Shown here in pieces: positions 9,216-18,193 of a stretch of 64,000 nucleotides of DNA (the stretch's first letter is position 1; every line of letters begins with the position of its first letter). The notes under the pieces were generated by a model, which was not told the origin of the DNA, did not search any database, and was given only the letters and a program-made list of their open reading frames with translations. Origin of the DNA: Methanococcus voltae (GTDB lineage Archaea > AGJL01 > Methanococci > Methanococcales > Methanococcaceae); contig NZ_JANUCR010000005.1 in NCBI RefSeq assembly GCF_024807655.1, forward strand, positions 40,847 to 104,846. The letters run 5' to 3'. Position numbers and translations under genes: made by a program.

Positions 9216-9334
9216 TGATCGGCAGCGTCATCTTGTTCCCACCATATGGCAGTACTTAAGAAATCGCTGGAGGGCTTAATTTCCGAGATCGGAATGGGAT
9301 CGGATGGGACACCTCCGCTATGACCGCCGTATCA
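9216..9334 (-). rRNA. 5S ribosomal RNA, tRNA-linked copy 2
   Basis: About 119 nt, identical to the copy at 8843-8961 except for one base at 9322. At that position this copy matches the rRNA-operon 5S at the right end of the window, so copy 1 carries the derived base. Confidence 0.95.
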
Positions 9335-9344
9335 ACAGCTAAAA

Positions 9345-9418
9345 CGGGCCCGAAGGGATTCGAACCCTCGACCGCCTGGTTAAAAGCCAGGCGCTCTACC
9401 AGACTAAGCTACGGGCCC
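9345..9418 (-). tRNA. tRNA-Lys (anticodon TTT), copy 2
   Basis: 74 nt, identical to the copy at 8972-9045. It is followed by 5S in the transcript and preceded by tRNA-Tyr 5 nt away. Confidence 0.97.
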
Positions 9419-9423
9419 AAGAG

Positions 9424-9497
9424 TCCCGCGAGCCGGATTTGAACCAGCGACATGCGGATCTACAGTCCGCCGTTCTACCAGTCTGAACTATCGCGGG
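9424..9497 (-). tRNA. tRNA-Tyr (anticodon GTA)
   Basis: 74 nt. The acceptor CCCGCGA pairs with TCGCGGG, giving the C1-G72 pair with discriminator A typical of archaeal tRNA-Tyr. The anticodon loop CTGTAGA sits on a GCGGA/TCCGC stem. No intron or encoded CCA is seen. Confidence 0.96.
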
Positions 9498-9574
9498 ATA
9501 ATTCTTGGATATGCTTCTGATATGCTATTTCCTAACATTTACGTATGCTTATTTATATTTATTAAATTAAATGG

Positions 9575-9648
9575 TGGGCCTGCCCAGATTCGAACTGGGG
9601 TTTCAGGATCCCAAATCCCAAAGGATGACCAGGCTACCCCACAGGCCC
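9575..9648 (-). tRNA. tRNA-Pro (anticodon TGG)
   Basis: 74 nt. The acceptor GGGCCTG pairs with CAGGCCC, with discriminator A. The anticodon loop TTTGGGA sits on TGGGA/TCCTG, a stem with wobble pairs, and gives anticodon TGG. The T loop is TTCGAAT. CCA is not encoded. Confidence 0.95.
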
Positions 9649-9683
9649 AAGTAAAAGTCTTAAGTCTATTGCCTAAGAACTCA

Positions 9684-9757
9684 AGCCCCAGGGGGGATTC
9701 GAACCCCCGACCACCTGATTACAAGTCAGGCGCTCTACCAGGCTGAGCCACTGAGGC
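9684..9757 (-). tRNA. tRNA-Thr (anticodon TGT)
   Basis: 74 nt and the first gene of the operon. The acceptor GCCTCAG pairs with CTGGGGC through one wobble, with discriminator T. The anticodon loop CTTGTAA sits on a CCTGA/TCAGG stem. A second Thr isoacceptor (GGT) lies at 25223-25296. Confidence 0.96.
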
Positions 9758-9771
9758 AATCTTTTATTTTA

Positions 9772-9806
9772 CTTGCACAATGACTAACGCTATTATACTA
9801 TATAAA
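9772..9806 (-). promoter_or_regulatory. Promoter of the tRNA-5S operon (TATA box plus start-site element)
   Basis: On the minus strand TTTATATA (9799-9806) is followed about 25 nt later by TGTGCAAGT (9772-9780). This matches the box A and box B (TGC) arrangement of Methanococcus stable-RNA promoters. tRNA-Thr starts about 17 nt further on. Confidence 0.75.
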
Positions 9807-9966
9807 TGTTTCCATCATTTATAAAATTAAATTTATATATATTTAAATATCCGCATCAATTTGAGATTTGATTTAGTATCGTAGTATTTATTACAAATTA
9901 ATATAAAATAATATAAAATAAAAATATATTAAAAATATATTAAAAATAAAAATAAAAAAGGTTTAT

Positions 9967-10872
9967 TTAATTTCCTCTTTTTGCCAATAATTGTTCTTCA
10001 GGTATTTCGTCAATATTAATACCCACCATAGGCTCCCCTAAGTTTTTACTTACTTCTGCAATTAATTCTGGCTTATCATAGTTGTAAGTAGCTTCAACAA
10101 TAGCTTTTGCTCTTTTTTCAGGGTCTCCTGACTTAAAGATACCTGAACCAACAAACACGCCATCACAACCCATTTGCATCATTAAAGCCGCATCTGCAGG
10201 TGTAGCAATTCCACCTGCTGCAAAATTAACTACAGGTAATCTTTTTAATTTTGCAACTTCGTAAACTAAGTCAATAGGTACTTTTAACTCATTTCTCGCT
10301 AATTGAACTAATTCAGCATCCAAACCCATTTCAGCGTATCCTACAACTCTTGCAATACCTTCGTTCATTGCTCTCATGTGTTTTACAGCTTCTACAACGT
10401 TTCCAGTACCTGCTTCTCCTTTTGTTCTTATCATAGCTGCTCCTTCATCAATTCTTCTAAGAGCTTCGCCCAAGTTTCTTGCACCACAAACAAATGGCAC
10501 GGTGAAAGCTTTTTTAGCAATGTGATTTACTTCGTCAGCAGGGGTTAAAACTTCACTTTCGTCAACCATGTCTGTACCTAATGATTCCAAAACTTGAGCT
10601 TCTACATCATGACCAATTCTTGCTTTTGCCATTACAGGGATTGAAACTGCATCGATTATTTCGAGTATCATTTCAGGGTCTGACATTCTTGCAACGCCAC
10701 CTTGTACCCTAATATCGGCAGGAACTCTTTCTAATGCCATAACTGCAGTAGCACCAGCTTCTTCTGCAATTTTTGCTTGTTCAACATTTGTAACATCCAT
10801 TACAACGCCGTGTTTAACCATTTTTGCAAATCCTCTTTTAAGTACGTCTGTACCCACAAGTTTTTTACTCAT
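9967..10872 (-). CDS. pdxS: Pyridoxal 5'-phosphate synthase, PdxS subunit
   Basis: Builds PLP from ribose 5-phosphate, glyceraldehyde 3-phosphate and ammonia supplied by PdxT. The 301-residue TIM barrel has the conserved D26 in VVMDVTN, the Schiff-base lysine K83 in MAKARIGH, K152 in [10 protein letters not shown], and phosphate-binding GG segments such as [20 protein letters not shown]. Identity to the family is clear even by eye. PdxT is not in this window. The ATG follows GGTGAGATA. A small palindrome lies in the leader. Confidence 0.97.
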   Translation of the reverse strand: MSKKLVGTDVLKRGFAKMVKHGVVMDVTNVEQAKIAEEAGATAVMALERVPADIRVQGGVARMSDPEMILEIIDAVSIPVMAKARIGHDVEAQVLESLGTDMVDESEVLTPADEVNHIAKKAFTVPFVCGARNLGEALRRIDEGAAMIRTKGEAGTGNVVEAVKHMRAMNEGIARVVGYAEMGLDAELVQLARNELKVPIDLVYEVAKLKRLPVVNFAAGGIATPADAALMMQMGCDGVFVGSGIFKSGDPEKRAKAIVEATYNYDKPELIAEVSKNLGEPMVGINIDEIPEEQLLAKRGN

Positions 10873-11199
10873 TATCTCACCAATAGCTGTTAAATAAATA
10901 TTCTGATTTAATCAGTTGATTATAATTTATTTTAAATATATATTTCAAAAAATAATTACAATGTACTATATTATATACTTTAACATATTACGTTTAAAAG
11001 TTAAAATTCAGATTTAGTAATTCTACTTATTACAATGATTTTAATTATTCTAATTTATGAATATATATCCAAATATAAAAAATTAATTATGACATACTAA
11101 TTCAGTATTATTAATATGAAAGTTTAAAATACATAATATAAAAATATATTAATTACTACAACTTATAATGTAGTAGATGTTATTTATAAAGGTGATATT
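10873..11199. other. Intergenic region between pdxS and the CBS gene
   Basis: AT-rich divergent spacer. It holds a TATA-like stretch for pdxS near 10935-10945 and the 13-bp palindrome ctgatttaatcag at 10903-10915, close to the expected pdxS transcription start. TATA-like sequence on the plus strand precedes the CBS gene. I see no further gene. Confidence 0.6.
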
Positions 11200-11688
11200 G
11201 TGGAAATTGACACTGCTTTAGCAAGATATCATCACCTGCAAATCAAAGAGATAATGCCAACAAAAGAAGATATGCCTATAGTATGCATAAATGATTCTGT
11301 ATCTGATGTATTAAATCTATTAAGAACAAGACATCACGTATGGGTGATTGATACAAAAAATGATAACAATTTAGAAGGTATCATCAGATATTTAGACGTA
11401 ATTGATTTTTTACTACCGCCCAGCAAACATAAAATTTATATGGGAAGTTCAACATCAATCTTAAAATCAATTATAGGTGGTGCAAATACAGTTAAAGAAA
11501 TACTTCAACCAAATCCATTAACTATTAATCAAAATAACACAGTATTGGAAGTTTTAACTAAAATGGAGCAGTACAAGGTTCAAATTATTGGTGTAGTTGA
11601 TGACGATAATAAATTAGTTGGAGAAATTAGTTTAAAAATCTTAATAAGACAATTTATGGACTTATGTTTAGGCCCTAAAGGTTGTTAA
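11200..11688 (+). CDS. Protein with two CBS domains
   Basis: A 162-residue protein made almost entirely of a tandem CBS pair: the first spans about residues 15-75 (IKEIMPTKEDMPIVCINDSVSDVLNL) and the second about 95-155 (VKEILQPNPLTINQNNTVLEVL). CBS pairs usually sense adenosine nucleotides or SAM and regulate a partner protein. No catalytic domain is fused. The start is GTG with a GGTGAT site 9 nt upstream; the next ATG would remove part of the first domain. The next gene downstream, after a long gap, is a cation/proton antiporter. A functional link is possible but unproven. Confidence 0.85.
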   Translation: MEIDTALARYHHLQIKEIMPTKEDMPIVCINDSVSDVLNLLRTRHHVWVIDTKNDNNLEGIIRYLDVIDFLLPPSKHKIYMGSSTSILKSIIGGANTVKEILQPNPLTINQNNTVLEVLTKMEQYKVQIIGVVDDDNKLVGEISLKILIRQFMDLCLGPKGC

Positions 11689-12059
11689 GTTAGTAATTAT
11701 AAAGCATTATTAATTAAAAATATTGAAAATATTAAGATTAAATACATAAATATTGATATATCCCCACATTATATTATTAAGGATAAGATTGTTGTTTGCA
11801 TTAATAAACAGGTTATAATTTGATTTTATTTTGTTATTAGTTATTTTTAAGAAATTTACCTGTTAATCCACCGATATAATTCATTAATGCTATTTAAATT
11901 TAAAATAAGATTATTAATAGCCATATTAGCTAATTTAATAAAGATTTGAAAATTTAAGAAGTTATTAATTATATTATGTCATAATACTAATTTAAAATTA
12001 AAATTAAAATTAAAAACCATTATCAAAAATAAAAAATTTTATAGATATCGGTGATTCAA
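11689..12059. other. Intergenic region between the CBS and antiporter genes
   Basis: AT-rich spacer. It contains a long imperfect inverted repeat, with arms near 11807-11821 and 11850-11864 and a core of aacaggt/acctgtt, and a short run of ttaaaa units before the antiporter start. No coding sequence is evident. Confidence 0.6.
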
Positions 12060-13238
12060 ATGGATTACAGCTGGGTTTTATTAACCCTGGGCATTTCACT
12101 AATCGCAGGAAAATTGGGCGACCACCTCATGGAAAAATTAAAATTGCCTGGCGTATTAGGTGAAATATTAATGGGTATGCTTCTTGGAAATTTAATATAC
12201 TTTGGATTTATTGACGGGCATCACCTAACATTACATAACAATGAAATATTTGAATTTTTATCAAAAATGGGAATCATATTCTTATTGTTCCTAGGTGGTT
12301 TAGATACAAATATTGCAGAAGTTAAAAAAACAGGCTTAATAGCTACGGTATCCACAGTATTTGGCGTTTTGTTTCCATTGGTTATGGGTTATCTTGCACT
12401 ATTGTATGTAGGTTATCCCCCACAGGAAGCTTTTGCTGCAGGTGTAATATTAACTGCGACGAGTATTGGACTTACTGTTCGTGTTATGATGGATTTAGGC
12501 GTTTTAAAAACAGATGTTGGGTACGCTTCACTAAGCGCAAGTATTATGGATGACTTTTTAGGAATTATGCTGATAATCTTCGTAGTAGGTATGGGTGATT
12601 TAACTTCTTTATTCGGTAAATTAGGCCTATTTGTGATAATAGGTTTCGTAGGCTGGAAACTTATCGGAAAATATATCTCCTTTGCAGAAAAATTGCATGT
12701 TCAAAGAGGCATACTTTCATTTATATTGGCTTTATTATTCATATTTTCATTTCTTGCAGAAAACTGGTTCGAAGCAGCTATTGAAGGCTCTTTCTTAGCA
12801 GGTTTAATTCTTTCAAAAACTCCCGAAGGTAAAGCAGTTATGAATGATATAAAAACTATAGGTTATAGTTTTTTAATACCGTTATTCTTCGTATACACAG
12901 GTGCAAGTTTAGATTTGGGCGTGTTTGGAAACTATGATGCTTTAAGCTTAGCAGTAATCCTAACTGTTGTAGCGGTGATAAGTAAAGTTGCAGGTAGGGG
13001 ATTAGGTGCTAAATTAATGGGTTGGAATACAAAAAAATCCTTACAAATGGGTATCGGCTCAATACCTCGTGCAGAAATAGCACTTATAAACCTGATGGTT
13101 GCAATTAATGCAGGGATTATATCCCAAGGTAATATACCAAAATTCATTGCTGCTACATTGATATTCATTACAGTTTCGATATTGATAACCCCTCCATTGT
13201 TAAAATGGGCTTTTAAAGATGAATGTACATTGAATTAA
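12060..13238 (+). CDS. CPA2-family cation/proton antiporter (NapA/KefB-like)
   Basis: Membrane antiporter exchanging Na+ or K+ for protons, for pH and salt homeostasis. The 392 residues are mostly hydrophobic, with about 12-13 predicted helices. The LPGVLGEILMGMLLGN opening is typical of CPA2. The sixth-helix region has SASIMDDFLGI, an Asp pair at the ion-binding site of electrogenic members. No TrkA-N domain follows, unlike many KefB proteins. The ATG at 12060 has GGTGAT directly upstream. An in-frame GTG at 12051 is part of that ribosome site and is unlikely to be the start. Confidence 0.9.
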   Translation: MDYSWVLLTLGISLIAGKLGDHLMEKLKLPGVLGEILMGMLLGNLIYFGFIDGHHLTLHNNEIFEFLSKMGIIFLLFLGGLDTNIAEVKKTGLIATVSTVFGVLFPLVMGYLALLYVGYPPQEAFAAGVILTATSIGLTVRVMMDLGVLKTDVGYASLSASIMDDFLGIMLIIFVVGMGDLTSLFGKLGLFVIIGFVGWKLIGKYISFAEKLHVQRGILSFILALLFIFSFLAENWFEAAIEGSFLAGLILSKTPEGKAVMNDIKTIGYSFLIPLFFVYTGASLDLGVFGNYDALSLAVILTVVAVISKVAGRGLGAKLMGWNTKKSLQMGIGSIPRAEIALINLMVAINAGIISQGNIPKFIAATLIFITVSILITPPLLKWAFKDECTLN

Positions 13239-13466
13239 TTACTATGCACATAATAAAAAAATAAAAAGAATTATTGATAAAAAATAATGATTACAAAAAT
13301 TAATAAATGTTAAGTATATATGGTGAATAAAAACCTCGTAAGCCATAAGATAAATTAAATCATTATTTTTTTATAGTAAAATAGTATTTAATATTATAGT
13401 GTACAAATTATTAATAAATAAAAAATAAAACTAACCATTAAAAACAAGGTAAATATTGGTGATATT

Positions 13467-13643
13467 ATGGTATACGCTGTAAACGCTGAAGAATGTATTG
13501 CATGTGGTGCATGTGTTCCTGTATGTGCTGTTGAAGCAATTTCAGAAATGGATGATGGAAAAGCAGTTATCGACGCTAACAAATGTAATGATTGCGGAGA
13601 CTGTGCTGACGTATGTCCAGTTGAATGTATAAAACAACAATAA
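13467..13643 (+). CDS. Small 2[4Fe-4S] ferredoxin
   Basis: A 58-residue electron carrier. Two cluster motifs are visible: C10-x2-C13-x2-C16-x3-C20 and C40-x2-C43-x2-C46-x3-C50-Pro. An extra Cys lies at 54. The first cluster has Ala instead of Pro after its last Cys. The start ATG has GGTGAT at the usual distance. It stands alone. Its partner enzyme is unknown, but low-potential ferredoxins serve CO2 reduction and the hydrogenases in methanogens. Confidence 0.95.
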   Translation: MVYAVNAEECIACGACVPVCAVEAISEMDDGKAVIDANKCNDCGDCADVCPVECIKQQ

Positions 13644-13748
13644 TATAATAATAAGTAATATTAAAAGATTATAATAATTAATGTAAAAATATAAATTCTA
13701 TTTTTTAATTTTTAAGTAACTTCGATAAAAAAATAAAAATATAATAAT

Positions 13749-14939
13749 TTACTGATTTTGAGCCATCCAATTTTCTAAAGTAGTTTTTTGCTCGTATTTT
13801 TTGATTTTAACAGGTGTTTTGGAAATATAACCGTATTCTCCCCCTCCACCAGGGTAAATATTAATAGTATTATTTCTAAATTTCTCGACCGTTTGCCCCA
13901 CAGTTTCGTGTATAGCTTTTAAAGCCCCTATGTCCGATTTTATCAATATTTCAATCTCATTTTTAAAGTTATGCAAATAATTATCATATAGTGTTTGAAC
14001 TGATTTCGTATTCACACCTTTGCCAATTGAAAAAGATATTATTTCTGCTAATGGTATTATTCTATGATAAGGAGGCCTAAAATCGGGGTGGATTACTTTT
14101 TTATCCTTTGAAAGCTCTTTAGAACGTTCTAAAACTCCTTTTTTAATTGTACCACCACATTCCCTACATTTGAATTTGAATTTAATTGCATCTTCAATAT
14201 CATACCTCAAATAGCATTTTGTACATGCCGTAGTATGATATTTACCTAAATTAGGGTCTAATCCGTAATTAGCAACTATTTTATTATTTTTTATTGCATT
14301 TCTAATTTCTTCAAAATTATGCTCAATATCGCCCACGTTTGAAATTTCCATTTGATTAAATTCCCTACCCATTCTATGAGGATAAAAAGAATGTGCATCA
14401 GAATTGCTTAAAAACGGTATATCTCGCAATTCTTCTACCATATCTGCCATATCGGTATCTGCAGATAACCCCAATTCAATATAATCTGGTTTTTTACCAT
14501 AACAATCATAAACGGAATTATAAGTTTTGTAAAGACTTGTCCAAGGTGTAAAAACGTGAGCAGGACCTATTAAACCACCTAATTCTTTTACAATATCCAT
14601 TATTTCCTTACCATCTAACGAAACATTTGGTCTACCTTCATAACCTATGTTTTTAGAATGACTTGATAGATAATTAATTAAATCATTTGTTTGTGCCAAA
14701 TTTGGTAAAATTATTAAATGGTGAACTCGATGTTTATCCTCTATTTCAGTTGTAAGTACTAAATTATCATCTAAATGGTTTTTTATCTCGTCTAACCATT
14801 TTGGATTTAAACAATCGCCCGTACCAATTATATCCAACCCTTTTAATTTACCATATTTTACAATATTATCTATACTCATAAATTTAGACGTTCCTTTTGA
14901 ATATTTAGAATGGAGGTGTAAATCAGTGTTTGCTATCAT
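13749..14939 (-). CDS. PHP-domain endonuclease Q-like protein
   Basis: The 396-residue protein resembles endonuclease Q, which nicks DNA 5' to deaminated bases (hypoxanthine, uracil) or abasic sites in archaea. The N-terminal PHP metal site TDLHLHSKYSKG (H8, H10) is followed by GTGDCLNP, the GPAHVFTPW segment, and SNSDAHSFYPHRMG. A four-cysteine zinc-finger-like motif (CTKC and CREC, about residues 239-262) sits in the second half. Known EndoQ proteins are somewhat longer (about 400-425). Assignment rests on the PHP plus Cys4 layout. The specific substrate is inferred from the family. Confidence 0.82.
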   Translation of the reverse strand: MIANTDLHLHSKYSKGTSKFMSIDNIVKYGKLKGLDIIGTGDCLNPKWLDEIKNHLDDNLVLTTEIEDKHRVHHLIILPNLAQTNDLINYLSSHSKNIGYEGRPNVSLDGKEIMDIVKELGGLIGPAHVFTPWTSLYKTYNSVYDCYGKKPDYIELGLSADTDMADMVEELRDIPFLSNSDAHSFYPHRMGREFNQMEISNVGDIEHNFEEIRNAIKNNKIVANYGLDPNLGKYHTTACTKCYLRYDIEDAIKFKFKCRECGGTIKKGVLERSKELSKDKKVIHPDFRPPYHRIIPLAEIISFSIGKGVNTKSVQTLYDNYLHNFKNEIEILIKSDIGALKAIHETVGQTVEKFRNNTINIYPGGGGEYGYISKTPVKIKKYEQKTTLENWMAQNQ

Positions 14940-15274
14940 TTTATCACAAATATTTTAAAATTAACGAATAATTTTTTTATAAACTTGATTCAATCGGTTT
15001 TTAAATAATATTTAATTATTTTTTTAATTAAGTTTTAATTAAGTTTTAATTAAGTTTTAATTAATTTTTTAGTTATTCTTAATTAACATGCTTATCTTAA
15101 TATATCAATATCTCGCTATATTGTATAATATTTTATATTATTTTATAATATATTGTATTAACTTATAATATAATTATGTATTAAGTATACTGATTTAATT
15201 AATGATTTAAAAATATAATAAATTTTACAGAAAAAGGATTTCAATACAATTTAAAACCAGATTATGGTGATATT
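14940..15274. other. Divergent intergenic region between endoQ and pus10
   Basis: Very AT-rich. It holds the 11-bp tandem repeat listed separately and TATA-like sequence on both strands. No further gene is seen. Confidence 0.6.
15024..15064. repeat. 11-bp tandem repeat, about 3.5 copies
   Basis: The unit taattaagttt is repeated three times in perfect register and followed by a partial copy. It lies in the divergent promoter region of the EndoQ-like and Pus10 genes. Confidence 0.8.
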
Positions 15275-16834
15275 ATGGATTATGAAAACAAGATATTACA
15301 AAAATATAATTTATGTAATAGATGCTATGGCAGAATTTATGCCAAATTAATGAGAATGGGCAACAAAGATAGAGGAACTTCGATAAAAACCGTCATAGCA
15401 ATGAATTTTGAGGAAAAACTTAAAGATTTAATTGAAGAAAAAAATAACTTAATTGATATAATTTCAAATTCTCAAGATATTAATGAAAATGAAGAAATTG
15501 ATGAAAATACTAAAAATAATGAAGATACTGAAAATAAAGCTGATGACAAAAGTCAAAGTAATGAAGAAAAAATTCAGGAAATTGATGAAAAAATAAACAT
15601 AATTAAAGAAAATTTAACACTTTTGAGAAAAACAGGATTAAACGGAATTAAAAACGAGTATATAATTGAAGAATTGCTAAAAGACGATATAACCCGGGAG
15701 GAAAATGAATCGGAGGAAAATGAATCTAACATATTTTTAACACCAGAACAGAAATGTCCCTGGTGTAAAGATGTATTTAATATTCAAAATCTTGAAGAAA
15801 TAGCTGATAAAATAGTAGAAGCCCTTTCAGAATACGAATTCGACCGTTTTTTAATAGGTACACGTCTTCCAAAAAGAATAAAAGAATTAGAAAAAGATTT
15901 AGAAACTACATTCAATGAAAAAAATACGGAAAGTTTAAGAAACGAATTTGGCCGGGAACTTGGAAAAATTTTAACCAAAAAATTAGAAAAACCGGTGGAT
16001 AAAGAAACTCCTGACATTGTAGTTATGGTAAATCCATATAATCAAAAAATATACTTACAAATAAACCCGATATTTATCAAAGGACGATACAGAAAAACCA
16101 AAAGAGGAATTCCGCAAAGTCATTGGGATTGTAGAAGTTGTAGAGGAAAGGGTTGTGAAAAATGTAATTTCACAGGTAAGCAATACCCGACCTCTGTTGA
16201 GGAGATAATTGCAGAACCAGTTATGAATATCGCAAAAGGTAGTGGAGAAGCATTACACGCTGCAGGGCGTGAAGATATAGATGTAAAAATGCTTGGAAAA
16301 GGTAGACCATTTGTTATTGAAGTAAAAGAACCTAAAGTTAGAAAAATGGATTTACTCAAAATTATGGACGAAATAAATAAAATTGAAGGCGTAGAAGTTT
16401 CTGATTTAGAATATGGTGTGAAAAATGATGTAAGATTCTTCAAAAATGAACCTCACACAAAAACTTATTGTGCATTGGTGTCAATTGTGGATGAAGAACT
16501 CGAAAATCACGACTTTGAAAATGACAAGATAGTAGAATTATCTGAAAAACTTGAAAATTTAAGAATTGACCAACGAACGCCTCACAGAGTGTCTCACAGG
16601 CGTGCAGATTTGGTAAGAGTTAGAAACATATATAAAGCTTGGTGCGAACCTATTGATGAAAAATCATTTAAACTAACCGTTTATTGTGATGGTGGTTTAT
16701 ATATCAAGGAATTAATTAGCGGAGACGAAGGAAGAACTAAACCTTCAATATCTGAAATTTTAGACATTCCTTGCTATTGTAAATTACTTACAGTCATGGA
16801 AGTACATGATGAAAACAATCCTGCAAATTATTAA
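15275..16834 (+). CDS. pus10: tRNA pseudouridine(54/55) synthase Pus10
   Basis: Isomerises U54 and U55 in the T loop of archaeal tRNA. The 519-residue protein has an N-terminal zinc-binding part (CNRC near 14-17, CPWC near 161), a THUMP-like middle, and a catalytic part with the CRSCRGKGCEKCNFTGK cysteines. The catalytic Asp lies in GREDIDVKMLGKGRPFV, followed by SHRRADLVR. An acidic low-complexity stretch rich in Asn, Glu and Asp (about residues 65-105) splits the N-terminal domain and makes the protein longer than many archaeal Pus10. The ATG follows GGTGATATT. Confidence 0.93.
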   Translation: MDYENKILQKYNLCNRCYGRIYAKLMRMGNKDRGTSIKTVIAMNFEEKLKDLIEEKNNLIDIISNSQDINENEEIDENTKNNEDTENKADDKSQSNEEKIQEIDEKINIIKENLTLLRKTGLNGIKNEYIIEELLKDDITREENESEENESNIFLTPEQKCPWCKDVFNIQNLEEIADKIVEALSEYEFDRFLIGTRLPKRIKELEKDLETTFNEKNTESLRNEFGRELGKILTKKLEKPVDKETPDIVVMVNPYNQKIYLQINPIFIKGRYRKTKRGIPQSHWDCRSCRGKGCEKCNFTGKQYPTSVEEIIAEPVMNIAKGSGEALHAAGREDIDVKMLGKGRPFVIEVKEPKVRKMDLLKIMDEINKIEGVEVSDLEYGVKNDVRFFKNEPHTKTYCALVSIVDEELENHDFENDKIVELSEKLENLRIDQRTPHRVSHRRADLVRVRNIYKAWCEPIDEKSFKLTVYCDGGLYIKELISGDEGRTKPSISEILDIPCYCKLLTVMEVHDENNPANY

Positions 16835-17180
16835 AACTAAAATTTTTACATTTAATCTTTTGAAAAAATATAAATATTAAAAATTATAATTAGTAAAAAT
16901 TATAAGACAAAAATATAAAAATATAAAAATATAAAAAATATCGTAATATCATAAATTATTAATGAATGGATAGGAATAATTATATATATGTAAAATATAT
17001 ATGTAAAAAGATATATTAATCATGGTCATACTATTCATGTTTAATTCGTTAATAATCAAAATCTTAAATGAAATTCTAAAAAGTAATTTAGGATAGATTT
17101 AGAATATGACGCCAATATGGACCCAATATTTTAAATTCAAGGATTAAAATAAGCTTATAATGAAACAGCGAGGAGAAACT
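16835..17180. other. Intergenic region upstream of rpl21e
   Basis: AT-rich with TATA-like stretches around 16980-17010, probably the promoter of the rpl21e cluster. No structured RNA or gene is recognised. Confidence 0.55.
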
Positions 17181-17474
17181 ATGCAAAAAAGCGAAGGATT
17201 TAGAAGCAAAACAAGATATAAATTAAAAAAACACCCAAGACAAAGAGGATTGTTCCCTTTAACTAGAGCTTTAAGAGTTTACAAAATAGGAGAAACAGTT
17301 CACGTTGTGTTAGACCCTTCAGTACAAAAAGGTATGCCACACCCTAAATTCCACGGTAAAACTGGTAAAGTTGTTGCTCAAAGAGGTAGTTCATACTTAG
17401 TTAAAGTTAAAGATGGTGGAAAATACAAAGATATCATCGCAAGACCTCAACATTTGAGAGAATCAAAGGCATAA
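17181..17474 (+). CDS. rpl21e: Ribosomal protein eL21
   Basis: A 97-residue protein of the large ribosomal subunit. It begins QKSEGFRSKTRYKLKKHPRQRG and contains the HVVLDPSVQKGMPHPKFHGKTGKV core typical of eL21. The start at ATG 17181 has GAGGAG just upstream and gives the family length. An in-frame ATG at 17160 would add seven residues and overlap the ribosome site. It leads the archaeal rpl21e-rpoF-DUF655 cluster. Confidence 0.97.
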   Translation: MQKSEGFRSKTRYKLKKHPRQRGLFPLTRALRVYKIGETVHVVLDPSVQKGMPHPKFHGKTGKVVAQRGSSYLVKVKDGGKYKDIIARPQHLRESKA

Positions 17475-17573
17475 TTTAACTAATATTTAAAGATAAATAT
17501 TAACATTTCATTTATTTTTTTAATTATATTATAACAATTTTAAATTTACGAATTTTTGATTTTGGTGAATAAA

Positions 17574-17897
17574 ATGATTGGTAAAAAATTATTGGCTGAA
17601 CAATATACCACAATTGCTAATGCTACAGAAATTATGAACGCAAGAGCAGTTATTGACGAAATGTCATATGAAAATGGTTGTGCATTAGATTATTTAAACA
17701 AGTTTTCAGTATTAACAAAAGAAGAAGCTGAAGAGTTATACAAAGAACTTATAGGGTTAAATGTGGAAAAAAAAGACGCTATGAAAATTATAGACATATT
17801 ACCTGTTGATATGGAAGATTTAAAAGCAGTATTCTACAAAAAAGACGTCCCTGAAAATGCAGAAGATATATTGGATGCAATCTGTAAATTAATCTAA
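17574..17897 (+). CDS. rpoF: DNA-directed RNA polymerase subunit Rpo4 (RpoF)
   Basis: Stalk subunit of archaeal RNA polymerase, homologous to Rpb4, pairing with Rpo7 (RpoE). The 107 residues include the helical HRDC-like C-terminal part (MKIIDILPVDMEDLKAVFYKK). ATG 17574 has GGTGA seven nt upstream. An in-frame TTG at 17556 is less likely. Its position between rpl21e and a DUF655 gene is the conserved archaeal order. Confidence 0.93.
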   Translation: MIGKKLLAEQYTTIANATEIMNARAVIDEMSYENGCALDYLNKFSVLTKEEAEELYKELIGLNVEKKDAMKIIDILPVDMEDLKAVFYKKDVPENAEDILDAICKLI

Positions 17898-18193
17898 TAA
17901 TCAAGAATAATTAATTTACAAACCTATTTTATGATACTTACAATACCTATTTTTGTTAATTGTTAATTAAATGCTTATTTACATTTATAATATGCTTATT
18001 TATTTTCACATTATAAATAATATTTTAAAATTATAAAATGATAATATATTGTTATTTTTTTCAATCTTTTTTTAAAATCAATACATATATATGCTACGGC
18101 AAAGATAAATATTATATTATTTTAAAAAATTAAAATATCAAATTCGTAAATACGGCAAATAACTATCATAGAATTGCTTAATGGGGGCATAAT

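Larger units (their letters stand above)
8751..9421 (-). repeat. Tandem 298-bp duplication: tRNA-Lys, 5S rRNA, tRNA-Asp
   Basis: Segments 8751-9048 and 9124-9421 are identical over 298 bp except for one base (a at 8949, g at 9322, inside 5S). The period is 373 bp. The 75 bp between the copies (9049-9123) is unique and AT-rich and contains TATA-like stretches. Each copy carries a full Lys-5S-Asp set. The near identity points to recent duplication or ongoing gene conversion. Confidence 0.97.

Noticed and set aside
9522..9746. Open frame of 74 codons on the plus strand over the tRNA cluster
   Set aside because: It lies across the tRNA-Pro and tRNA-Thr genes on the opposite strand. The apparent protein is an artefact of tRNA sequence without stops.
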